A stretch of 35,765 bases of DNA from CAYTET01 sp964436975 (GTDB lineage Bacteria; Bacillota_I; Bacilli_A; Erysipelotrichales; Erysipelotrichaceae), in assembly GCA_964436975.1 (NCBI GenBank), contig CAYTET010000010.1, positions 1-35,765 of the forward strand. The letters run 5' to 3'. This document shows positions 16,621-23,452 of the stretch, piece after piece; the first letter of the stretch is position 1; each line of letters starts with the position of its first letter. A model generated the notes under the pieces. The model did not search any database and had not been told where the DNA came from. It saw only the letters and a program-made list of their open reading frames with translations. Made by a program: the position numbers and the translations under genes.

Positions 16621-17541
16621 TTATTTGACCCCTTCATACTGCAGATCCTCTTTGTAGAATTTAATAAAGCGGTCCTGCAGCGTCACTTTATGTTCGGTCA
16701 TACTTGCGACATCATAAGCGGCCAGCGCCCGGGTCAGTTCATTGACAGTGTCATCATTGACCCCGATAACGGCCGTATCAGCTGTGCTGGTTTCGACAGT
16801 GAAGCCGGAAGCTTCGGCATAGCGGGCTTTAAATTCAGCCAGCTGGCCGGGGCTGGCAAAGTGCACTTCAAAGGCATTGTTCTTTTTGTGGCGGAAAGAG
16901 GCCGCATCAAAGTCATCAACAATGCGCCCGTCTTTGATAATGGCAATGCGCTGGCAGGTGGCATCCACTTCACTGAAGATGTGGCTGGAAAGCAGAATGC
17001 TCTTGCCCCGGTCCTGTTCCTGTTTTATATAATCGATGAAGACATCCTGCATAACCGGATCAAGTCCGCTGGTCGGCTCATCCATGATGAGAATGGCCGG
17101 ATCATTCATGAAGGCTGCCACAATGGCCAGCTTCCGCTTGACGCCCATGCTCATCCGCTTTGTGTCACCCTTGGGATCCAGTTCAAAACGTTTCAGAAGA
17201 CTATTGAGATAGTCTCTGTTCTGACAGCCTTTCAGTTCGGCCATCATGTTCAGAAAGTCCCAGCCGGAAAGTCCGGCCGGCAGGGCAATCTCGCCCGGAA
17301 TATAGCCGACCTGCTTTAAAATCTGATCGTGGTGTTTCCAGGAATCCTTTCCCTCGATCAGGGTCTGTCCCTTCTGGGGCTGGGAGAAGCCCATCAGATG
17401 ACGGATGGTTGTTGATTTGCCGGCTCCGTTAGGACCCAAAAAGCCAAATACTTCGCCGGCGCCTACTGAAAAGCTGACATCAAACACTCCGCGGCCAAAG
17501 CCGTAATCCTTCGTCAGATCTTTAACTTCAATTGCTTTTAT
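16621..17541 (-). CDS. ABC exporter ATPase with apparent ATA (AUA) start codon
   Basis: A canonical ABC-2 ATPase of 306 aa if read from the ATA at 17541. Walker A begins at G36, the signature is MSMGV (130-134), Walker B is ILIMDEP and the H-loop is H187, all at the same numbers as in the sister at 15715. The conserved N-terminus AIEVKDLTKDYGFGRGVFDV aligns residue for residue with the sister's DIELEHVTKDYGSGRGIFDV. Between the in-frame TGA and the first GTG (17487) there is no ATG, GTG or TTG, and starting at that GTG would delete the first beta-strand. AAAGGAG (17557-17551) stands 9 nt before the ATA. First gene of the operon, divergent from a TetR gene. Alternative: a mutated ATG that lowers expression, or a sequencing error. 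Confidence 0.78.
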   Translation of the reverse strand: MKAIEVKDLTKDYGFGRGVFDVSFSVGAGEVFGFLGPNGAGKSTTIRHLMGFSQPQKGQTLIEGKDSWKHHDQILKQVGYIPGEIALPAGLSGWDFLNMMAELKGCQNRDYLNSLLKRFELDPKGDTKRMSMGVKRKLAIVAAFMNDPAILIMDEPTSGLDPVMQDVFIDYIKQEQDRGKSILLSSHIFSEVDATCQRIAIIKDGRIVDDFDAASFRHKKNNAFEVHFASPGQLAEFKARYAEASGFTVETSTADTAVIGVNDDTVNELTRALAAYDVASMTEHKVTLQDRFIKFYKEDLQYEGVK

Positions 17542-17550
17542 ATTTCGTCA

Positions 17551-17557
17551 CTCCTTT
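17551..17557 (-). promoter_or_regulatory. Ribosome binding site pointing to an ATA start
   Basis: AAAGGAG on the minus strand, 9 nt before ATA at 17541-17539. No ATG, GTG or TTG lies in frame nearby. Confidence 0.6.
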
Positions 17558-17563
17558 GTTAAC

Positions 17564-17594
17564 AAACACGTGTATAATATCTATACAGGTGTAT
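17564..17594. promoter_or_regulatory. Paired operator-like palindromes between TetR gene and ABC exporter
   Basis: Two related 12-bp sites, AAACACGTGTAT (17564-17575) and ATACAGGTGTAT (17583-17594), share the core ACA-C/G-GTGT and have centres 19 bp apart. The second has perfect ATACA/TGTAT arms. They lie between the exporter promoter and its first gene, where the neighbouring TetR protein could repress. Confidence 0.55.
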
Positions 17595-17595
17595 G

Positions 17596-17623
17596 AGTAT
17601 ATACGCTTTCCTATTTTATTCAA
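17596..17623 (-). promoter_or_regulatory. Candidate promoter of the ABC exporter operon
   Basis: Minus-strand -35 TTGAAT (17623-17618), 16-nt spacer and -10 TATACT (17601-17596). The palindromes lie immediately downstream. Confidence 0.5.
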
Positions 17624-17696
17624 AAAAGCGCCGCTGTCATCATCAATACCGGACTGATGTATCGATAACCGACATTAGCGCAGAAAGTGTGGTTTT

Positions 17697-18287
17697 ATGG
17701 AAGAAAAAATCGACATGCGGATTCGGAAAAACCGGGTTCTGCTGTCAAATGCCCTTCTTGAATTGATGAAAGACAAGACATTCGAGGAGATTAAAGTAAC
17801 TGATATCTGTGAGAAGGCGATGGTTAACCGCTCTACCTTTTACGCCCACTATGACGATAAATACGAGCTGCTGCACTTCTGCATTCACAATATTGAGGCT
17901 TCGCTGAATGAAGAGCTGACCGCCATGAAGTCATTCTCCTCATCCCGCGAATACTTTCTGGACATGGCCCGGCTGTTTATAGACCATATTGAAGATCATG
18001 CCTTCTATAAAATGATTGTTGAAAAGAACCGCTACAGCATCGCCTGTGACATGGTCATCGATGCCATTTATGAAGAGGTCCTCAGCCGGACCGCCCATAA
18101 CGAAAACGAACCGGCCAATCCAGCTGTTCCTTACGGTATAATGGCTAAGTTTTATATCAATGGCCTGGTCGCCATCGGCTTTGACTGGATCAAAGGCGAT
18201 CTTTCATGCACCAAGGATGAACTGATGGGCTATATCGATGCTCTGATCATCTCTGATTCAGCCGTCTTTCCTTCAGGCAGCATATAG
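17697..18287 (+). CDS. TetR/AcrR-family regulator
   Basis: A 196-aa one-component regulator. The N-terminal TetR helix-turn-helix spans about residues 8-58: RKNRVLLSNALLELMKDKTF, then KVTDICEKAMVNRSTFYAHYDDK with the family's typical STFYxHYxxK recognition end. The C-terminal part is all-helical and hydrophobic, as expected for a ligand pocket and dimer face; its sequence resembles the C-terminal domain of DhaS-like TetR proteins. It is divergent from the ABC exporter, with paired palindromes in the shared 155-nt region, so it likely represses the exporter until an exported or toxic ligand binds. The ribosome site is weak (GTGTGG), suggesting low expression. Confidence 0.85.
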   Translation: MEEKIDMRIRKNRVLLSNALLELMKDKTFEEIKVTDICEKAMVNRSTFYAHYDDKYELLHFCIHNIEASLNEELTAMKSFSSSREYFLDMARLFIDHIEDHAFYKMIVEKNRYSIACDMVIDAIYEEVLSRTAHNENEPANPAVPYGIMAKFYINGLVAIGFDWIKGDLSCTKDELMGYIDALIISDSAVFPSGSI

Positions 18288-18347
18288 TCCCATCATCTCA
18301 TCATGAACGCCGCTTCAGTGGCGGTCTGTTTGACCGCTGGCAAAAAG

Positions 18348-18391
18348 AAAAAAGACAGCAATGGTATTTTAGTGACACCATGCTGTCTTTT
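18348..18391. terminator. Bidirectional terminator between convergent genes
   Basis: A 14-bp stem AAAGACAGC-(A bulge)-ATGGT / ACCATGCTGTCTTT flanked by A- and T-rich runs, between the TetR gene (+) and the hydrolase gene (-). A smaller GCGGTC / GACCGC hairpin precedes it at 18321-18337. Confidence 0.8.
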
Positions 18392-18422
18392 AATAATCAA
18401 TTGCGGCCAGACCGCCTTTAGC

Positions 18423-19352
18423 TTACTGCCATTCGAAATGCACGGCTGACTGTACCAGGGCCGGCTGATCTTCGATGCTGACCGCATCAGTTATATAAAG
18501 CCGGTAGCCCCGCTGCTGGATTTCCTGGATCACCTTCGGGTCGGGGCAGCGGTCAGGCCGGTTATTAGATACCGAGATAACAACCTCTTGTGGCTGCAGC
18601 ATATCCAAAAGCTTAGCGGTAATTGAATCACCGTGGCCGTGATGCGGCAGCTTTACGACGGTGCAGGGCTTCAGATCATGCTTCTCCCACTGCGCCGCAT
18701 AAATATCACCCGGCAGTTCAATTCTGGTATCTTTGTACTGCAGGCCTAATCTGATGCTGGTGTTATTGATGAACCCATCCAGTTCATTCAGCTCGCTTTG
18801 GCAGTCGCGCCCCTCAAGAGCCATCAGGAAAATCTGCTGCTGGCGCTGGTAAAGGGCATCGTCTTCCAGATGAACGGTCAGTTTCAGTTCAGGTGTCAGG
18901 GCATGTGTTTCAGCCGAATCCCGGACTTTGATAATAGCCGTGCCGGCGGTATCCATCTGCTCAAGAGCCGCCAGATATATCTGCAGTGACTGCAGCAGAC
19001 ATTTAGCCCCGGCCGTATAAGCCGCCGGCACCCCAACCGGACAGTTCCAGTATTTCTTTTCCGGCAGATAATTGGTCCAGAACGCTTTTACCGTCACATG
19101 CTTCAGCAATTCAGTCAGTCCGCCGCTGTGATCCAAATGAAGATGGGTAAGCACCAGCAGATCCAGCCGGCTGATGTTTTCTTTCTGCAGAAACGCCGCC
19201 GCGGTAATTCTTGGGGAATCCGGATCACGGCGGCCGACATCAATATCCCCGCAATCAACCAGCATCGCAAAATCGGCTGATGTATCGCGGATCAGGACGG
19301 CATCGCCATAGCCTACATTGATGAAATCAACCTTTAGCATTTCTTCCACCAT
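18423..19352 (-). CDS. Metallo-beta-lactamase-fold hydrolase (ComEC hydrolase-domain type)
   Basis: A 309-aa cytoplasmic metallohydrolase. It has the metal motif THLHLDH (H70, H72, D74, H75), a GD pair at 215-216 and a late HHGHGDS (H237-H240). Together with FINVGYGDAVLI at the start and NNTSIRL (196-202), these match the free-standing relatives of the ComEC nuclease domain, which often cleave phosphodiester bonds. There is no signal peptide or membrane span. The gene overlaps the end of the importer ATPase by 26 nt, so it is the last cistron of the FbpABC/AfuABC-type operon and probably acts on what that importer brings in. ATG at 19352 is used; ATG at 19340 is an alternative. The substrate is unknown. 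Confidence 0.8.
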   Translation of the reverse strand: MVEEMLKVDFINVGYGDAVLIRDTSADFAMLVDCGDIDVGRRDPDSPRITAAAFLQKENISRLDLLVLTHLHLDHSGGLTELLKHVTVKAFWTNYLPEKKYWNCPVGVPAAYTAGAKCLLQSLQIYLAALEQMDTAGTAIIKVRDSAETHALTPELKLTVHLEDDALYQRQQQIFLMALEGRDCQSELNELDGFINNTSIRLGLQYKDTRIELPGDIYAAQWEKHDLKPCTVVKLPHHGHGDSITAKLLDMLQPQEVVISVSNNRPDRCPDPKVIQEIQQRGYRLYITDAVSIEDQPALVQSAVHFEWQ

Positions 19353-20418
19353 CTCTCAAAATGTGGAGTCTGTTCATATCCAGACAAAGCTTGATGGCCC
19401 CTTTGCGCGGACCATTCAGATCAACATTGGCATCATCAATGATAAAGGTCTCCGTTCCGACTTTTACCCAGTAGCGGATCATCCGGCCCAGAAAACTGTA
19501 ATTGGTAATGGTTCCATCCAATAAGGTTCTGGCCGGAATGTTTTCCTGTTCACCGGCAATCCGGATGCATTCCGGTCTGACCACCAGCGTAATGATTTCA
19601 TCTTGAGCCGCTTGTATGGCGGTAGGAATCTGCAGGGTCATGCCGGCATGCTCGACTGTCAGTTCACCTTTACCGGTCGCTATGACTCTGGCATCCAGGA
19701 AATTGACAGTGCCGACAAAATCTGCCACAAACCGGTTGACCGGCCGGAAATAGATTTCCCACGGACTGCCGACCTGTTCGATTTTGCCCAGCCGCATGAC
19801 GGCAATGATATCTGACATGGACAGGGCTTCGTCCTGGTCATGGGTTACATACATGGTGGTAATGCCCAGCTTCTGCTGAATCTGGCGCAGTTCAGTGCGC
19901 ACTTCAACCCGCAGCTTGGCATCAAGATTGGACAGCGGCTCATCCAGCAGCAGAATCTGCTGGCCCATAACCAGGGCGCGGGCAAAAGCCACCCGCTGCT
20001 GCTGACCGCCCGACATCTGCTTGGGAAAGCGGTTTTCCAGATTATGCAGGTTGAACATATCCAGCATTTCGCTGACCCGGCGGTCGATTTCCTCTTTGGG
20101 CAGTTTCTGCAGTTTCAGTCCGTATGAAATATTCTCATATACCGTCATGTGTGGAAACAAAGCATACTCCTGGAAGACCAACGGGGTATTGCGCTTGAAG
20201 GGCGGCAATCCGTTCATCCGCTTTCCTTCAATCAGCACATCCCCTTCTTCCGGCTCGGAAAAGCCGGCCAGCTGACGCATCAGTGTCGTCTTACCGCAGC
20301 CGGAGGGACCCAGCAGAGTGACAAACTTCCCTTTGGGAATCTGCAGTGAAACATGATCCAGTGCCACAAAATCGTCAAATTTTTTTACGACATTTTTAAA
20401 TTCGATATAGTATTCCAT
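19327..20418 (-). CDS. ABC importer ATPase (FbpC/PotA/AfuC type)
   Basis: A 363-aa ATPase. Walker A GPSGCGKTT is at 37-45, the Q-loop VFQEYALFPH at 81-90, the signature MSGGQQQR from 135, Walker B ILLLDEP (D159, E160) and H-loop VTHD. The C-terminal ~120 residues form a TOBE-like regulatory domain (VVRPECIRI, then TITNYSFLGRMIRYWVKV). It sits between the fused permease and the hydrolase, 15 nt after the permease stop. Members of this family energise import of Fe(III), phosphonates, spermidine or sugar phosphates, and the sequence does not settle which. It is a different ATPase class from the galactan one at 2680, although both have the classical signature. Confidence 0.9.
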   Translation of the reverse strand: MEYYIEFKNVVKKFDDFVALDHVSLQIPKGKFVTLLGPSGCGKTTLMRQLAGFSEPEEGDVLIEGKRMNGLPPFKRNTPLVFQEYALFPHMTVYENISYGLKLQKLPKEEIDRRVSEMLDMFNLHNLENRFPKQMSGGQQQRVAFARALVMGQQILLLDEPLSNLDAKLRVEVRTELRQIQQKLGITTMYVTHDQDEALSMSDIIAVMRLGKIEQVGSPWEIYFRPVNRFVADFVGTVNFLDARVIATGKGELTVEHAGMTLQIPTAIQAAQDEIITLVVRPECIRIAGEQENIPARTLLDGTITNYSFLGRMIRYWVKVGTETFIIDDANVDLNGPRKGAIKLCLDMNRLHILRDGGRNAKG

Positions 20419-20433
20419 CTTGTCACCCTCCTG

Positions 20434-22083
20434 TCACAATTCCAGTTTGATTCCCTGTTTGCCGAGAATCCACTGAGCCAGCCGAAGCACGGAAAACGCA
20501 ATAGCAATCAGTATAACCGTAAACGCTGCTGCCTGACCCCACTGCCCGCTTTGCACAAGAACCATTACGGAAATGGTTCCGACCGTTGTTGAGGGCGCAT
20601 AAAGGAAAATCACAACGCTCAGACAGGTCACCGACCGTAAAAACGACAGGACAAACCCGGAAAGAAACGGGGCTTTCAACAGCGGCATTATTACATCCCT
20701 GAAGGAGCGGAAACTGTTGGCCCCCAGATTCAGGGCCGCATCCTCAACCGAAGCGCCTATCTGCTGCAGACCGGCGGTAGCCGAGCTGTAACAGGTCGGT
20801 ATGTTCCAGAACATTAAGGCCAGCACCATGATGGCTGAAGTTCCGGTCAGTTCAAACGGCGGCGTATTAAACGCCATGACAAAGCCGATTCCTAAGAACA
20901 TGCCGGGAATGGCACCGGGCAGAATGGCCAGAAAATCCAGGAACTTGTTTATTCCAACCTGCTTCTTCTGAACAATATAAGCCAGCACCATCGAAAGAAA
21001 GGCGGCCCCCAGGGAAGCCAGGAAGGCATAACGGATTGAATTCCAGATCTGACTGCCCTTCTGGAAAACGTACTGCATATTCTTAAGGGTAAATGACCAG
21101 TCATAGCCCCAGGCTTTGGTAAAGGCCCCGTAAAGCAGGGTGCCGTACACCAGCAGCACAAATACGGAGACAAACATCGTCAGGCCAAACAGCAGCCACT
21201 TGACCCATTTAGCAACCGGATAGGGATTAAGGGAAATCTCTTTGCCGGTGATGGTCACATATGATCTTTTGCCAACCCAGAAATTTTTGATTAGAAACAG
21301 AACCAGGGCCGGCACCAGCAGAGCCACGGCTAACACGGACGCGGTTTTCATGTCATACCAGCCGGAAATCTGCATATAAGCTTCCGTCGGCAGCAGAGCC
21401 AGATCGCCCCCGATCATCATGGGATTGCCAAAGTCGGTCAGCACGCTGATAGCGGCAACCAGAGCCCCGCCGGCAACACCCGGCCGGCACAGCGGCCAGA
21501 AGACATCCCGGAATACCTGCCATCTGGTGGCGCCCATATTGTAGGCGGCATATTCCAGATTAGGTGAAATACCCTTGATGACCCCGTAGATGACAGAATA
21601 GGCATAAGGGAAAAAGGTGACGGTCTGTACGATCCACAGGCCAAACCAGCCGTAGATATCGACCTGCAGTCCTAAAAGCTGCTTAGTGATAATGCCCTGC
21701 ACGCCAAACAGCAGAATGTAGCTTAAGGCCACAATAAAGGGCGGCGAGACGATGGGCAGCAGCGCCACAAAGCGAAACAGGCCCTTGCACGGGACATCCA
21801 GCCGGGCAATCACATAAGCAAACAGAAAGGCCACCGCCGTGCATGAAACAGTCGATATAAAGGTCATGAATAAGCTGTTTTTCAGGGCATTGAACCAGCG
21901 GGCGTTGGTAAAAAGCTTGGCATAATCCGCAAGCCCCGGAAAGACGATGACCCGGATAACAGGATAGACCACAAAGAACCCGACAAAAATGACGATCGCA
22001 ATAATTGCCAGCAAAAGCAGCGGTTCGTTTTTGAGGCGTTTCATTTCTTTAAAGGATTCTCTTACAGAAGTTCCGGCAGCCAT
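20434..22083 (-). CDS. ABC importer permease, two fused transport modules (FbpB/AfuB type)
   Basis: A 549-aa membrane protein with about 12 hydrophobic segments and two EAA loops, EYAAYNMGATRWQVFRDVFWP in the first half and EDAALNLGANSFRSFRDVIMP in the second. It is therefore a fusion of two permease modules, as in FbpB, SfuB and AfuB. The N-terminal 20 residues are charged and cytoplasmic. It follows the binding protein after a 98-nt gap that holds a strong hairpin (22138-22168), and precedes the ATPase by 15 nt. It forms the membrane channel of the importer encoded at 18423-23207. Confidence 0.9.
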   Translation of the reverse strand: MAAGTSVRESFKEMKRLKNEPLLLLAIIAIVIFVGFFVVYPVIRVIVFPGLADYAKLFTNARWFNALKNSLFMTFISTVSCTAVAFLFAYVIARLDVPCKGLFRFVALLPIVSPPFIVALSYILLFGVQGIITKQLLGLQVDIYGWFGLWIVQTVTFFPYAYSVIYGVIKGISPNLEYAAYNMGATRWQVFRDVFWPLCRPGVAGGALVAAISVLTDFGNPMMIGGDLALLPTEAYMQISGWYDMKTASVLAVALLVPALVLFLIKNFWVGKRSYVTITGKEISLNPYPVAKWVKWLLFGLTMFVSVFVLLVYGTLLYGAFTKAWGYDWSFTLKNMQYVFQKGSQIWNSIRYAFLASLGAAFLSMVLAYIVQKKQVGINKFLDFLAILPGAIPGMFLGIGFVMAFNTPPFELTGTSAIMVLALMFWNIPTCYSSATAGLQQIGASVEDAALNLGANSFRSFRDVIMPLLKAPFLSGFVLSFLRSVTCLSVVIFLYAPSTTVGTISVMVLVQSGQWGQAAAFTVILIAIAFSVLRLAQWILGKQGIKLEL

Positions 22084-22137
22084 GCAGTATCAGTCTCCTC
22101 TCCCTATGAGATGATTATATGAGCAAAAGATTAAAAT

Positions 22138-22168
22138 ATGCCTATCCGCCCAAAGAACGGATAGGCAT
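22138..22168 (-). promoter_or_regulatory. Intercistronic hairpin / attenuator after the binding-protein gene
   Basis: An 11-bp perfect stem ATGCCTATCCG / CGGATAGGCAT with a 9-nt loop; on the minus strand it is followed by ATATTTTAATCTTTT. It probably terminates part of the transcripts and protects binding-protein mRNA, giving more binding protein than permease. Confidence 0.65.
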
Positions 22169-22181
22169 AAAGGCCAGACCA

Positions 22182-23207
22182 TTAAGTGCGATTCGATAAA
22201 ATTTCAGCTTCAAACTTCTGCAGGACAGCTTCCTTCATGTCAGCAGCCTTGGTACGGTCATAATCGACCAGGTCAACTTCACTCAGCTTCGGCATGCCTT
22301 CCGGAGCAGCGACATCGTTGCGGACCGGATAGCGGTATGAAGTAGAAACGCTCAGTTCCTGCGCTTCTTTAGTCAGCAGCCAGTCGATGAAAATCTTGGC
22401 ATTTTCGGTATTCGGGCCGCCCTTGACGATGGCTGAACCGCCGATTTCATAAGCCGTCTGCTTGGGAATGATTATCTGTAAAGGATAGCCTTCCTTCTGG
22501 GTCTTGTAACTGTCATGCGCCCAGGCAATGGAGGCAATAAACTCACCTGTGGCTACCGGGCTGATGACATCGCCGGCGCCCTTGTAATAATGGTGAACAT
22601 TCTTATCCAGTTCTTTCAGATAAGTCCAGGCTGCATCTTCACCTAAGCGGAAGATCTGGCAGGCCGTGGCGATATAAGCACCGCCGGCCGTTGTCGGATT
22701 CGACCAGACAAAGACATTCTTATAGGCCGGATTAAGCAGGTCATCCCAGGTGGTCGGTTCGGCCACACCCTGGGTGGCGATTTCGGAAGCAAAGCGGTCT
22801 TTGTTAATGATAATGCTTAAAACACCCATATACCAGCCCTGCCAATAATGATTCGGATCATTGAAGCGTGCGTCTAAATCATCATTATTGGCTGAATCAT
22901 AAGCTTCAAAAGCGCCGGCTTTGGCCAATGACCCGTACAGATCGACCGATCCGCCAACCAGAATATCAGCTTTGGGGTTACCCATTTCAGCCTGGACACG
23001 GGCCACAGCATCGCCGCCGCCCAGTGAAATATATTCTATTTCAATGCCGGTATCTTCTTTAAACTTATCAGCAATGGCAATGGTGTTATCCTCATTCAGA
23101 GCCGAATAAACGACCAGTTTGCCGCCTGTTGTTTTTGTTCCGCTGCCGCAGGCACACAGAGCGGTCAGCATGGACAAGGCAAGCACTAAACTCAAAAACT
23201 TCTTCAT
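22182..23207 (-). CDS. Extracellular solute-binding lipoprotein (FbpA/AfuA-like cluster)
   Basis: A 341-aa lipoprotein: signal peptide with lipobox LCAC (Cys20), then KLVVYSALNEDNTIAIADKF and ADILVGGSVDLYGSL, hallmarks of the FbpA/AfuA/phosphonate-binding group. Fe(III)-binding FbpA proteins carry an N-terminal His and a Tyr-Tyr pair as iron ligands. I see no such His (the segment is YSALNEDNT), and no convincing Tyr pair near the expected place, so a phosphorylated organic ligand (sugar phosphate, as for AfuA, or a phosphonate) is more likely than iron; this is inference. The ATG has AAGGAGATG spacing typical of a strong site. It is the first gene of the operon, divergent from the LacI-SBP regulator. 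Confidence 0.85.
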   Translation of the reverse strand: MKKFLSLVLALSMLTALCACGSGTKTTGGKLVVYSALNEDNTIAIADKFKEDTGIEIEYISLGGGDAVARVQAEMGNPKADILVGGSVDLYGSLAKAGAFEAYDSANNDDLDARFNDPNHYWQGWYMGVLSIIINKDRFASEIATQGVAEPTTWDDLLNPAYKNVFVWSNPTTAGGAYIATACQIFRLGEDAAWTYLKELDKNVHHYYKGAGDVISPVATGEFIASIAWAHDSYKTQKEGYPLQIIIPKQTAYEIGGSAIVKGGPNTENAKIFIDWLLTKEAQELSVSTSYRYPVRNDVAAPEGMPKLSEVDLVDYDRTKAADMKEAVLQKFEAEILSNRT

Positions 23208-23274
23208 AGTACATCTCCTTTTCTTTTTCTTTTTTTACATCTGCTTTGGGATTGCGCAGATCAACCTTGCCTTC

Positions 23275-23303
23275 ACCTTACCGTATAAATTGGAACGTGT
23301 CAA
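23275..23303 (-). promoter_or_regulatory. Candidate promoter of the FbpABC-type operon
   Basis: A perfect -35 TTGACA (minus strand, 23303-23298) with a weak -10 TAAGGT (23280-23275) at 17 nt. The -35 is convincing, the -10 is not. Confidence 0.35.
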
Positions 23304-23322
23304 TATATTTTGACGATTTTTT

Positions 23323-23335
23323 GTAAGCACTACCA
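23323..23335 (+). promoter_or_regulatory. Repeated operator candidate, copy 1 (GTA-N4-CTACCA)
   Basis: GTAAGCACTACCA. A second copy with the same GTA-N4-CTACCA pattern occurs at 23434-23446. Copy 1 lies 20 bp upstream of the -35 of the transporter operon. Confidence 0.4.
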
Positions 23336-23386
23336 AAATTTAACTTTTTCTTAACATAAACGGTCCAAAAGAGCGCTGTTTTCCAA

Positions 23387-23415
23387 TTGCGTCAGCCTGC
23401 TGTTCATAGTAGAAT
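23387..23415 (+). promoter_or_regulatory. Promoter of the LacI-SBP regulator gene
   Basis: -35 TTGCGT (23387-23392), 17-nt spacer, -10 TAGAAT (23410-23415). The inverted repeat GTTCAT / ATGAAC (23402-23419) overlaps the -10. Confidence 0.55.
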
Positions 23416-23433
23416 GAACCTATGAAATGACAG

Positions 23434-23452
23434 GTATTAGCTACCATGGTAA
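23434..23452 (+). promoter_or_regulatory. Operator candidate overlapping the start codon (copy 2 plus palindrome)
   Basis: GTATTAGCTACCA is copy 2 of the GTA-N4-CTACCA motif. It runs into the perfect 10-bp palindrome TACCATGGTA (23443-23452), which contains the regulator's ATG. Binding here would shut off its own transcription or translation. Confidence 0.45.

Noticed and set aside
22182..23207. Naming this gene as an iron(III)-binding FbpA
   Set aside because: The expected N-terminal histidine and the Tyr-Tyr iron ligands are not seen, and the neighbours (LacI-type regulator, MBL hydrolase) do not suggest iron. Only the broad FbpA/AfuA group is claimed.
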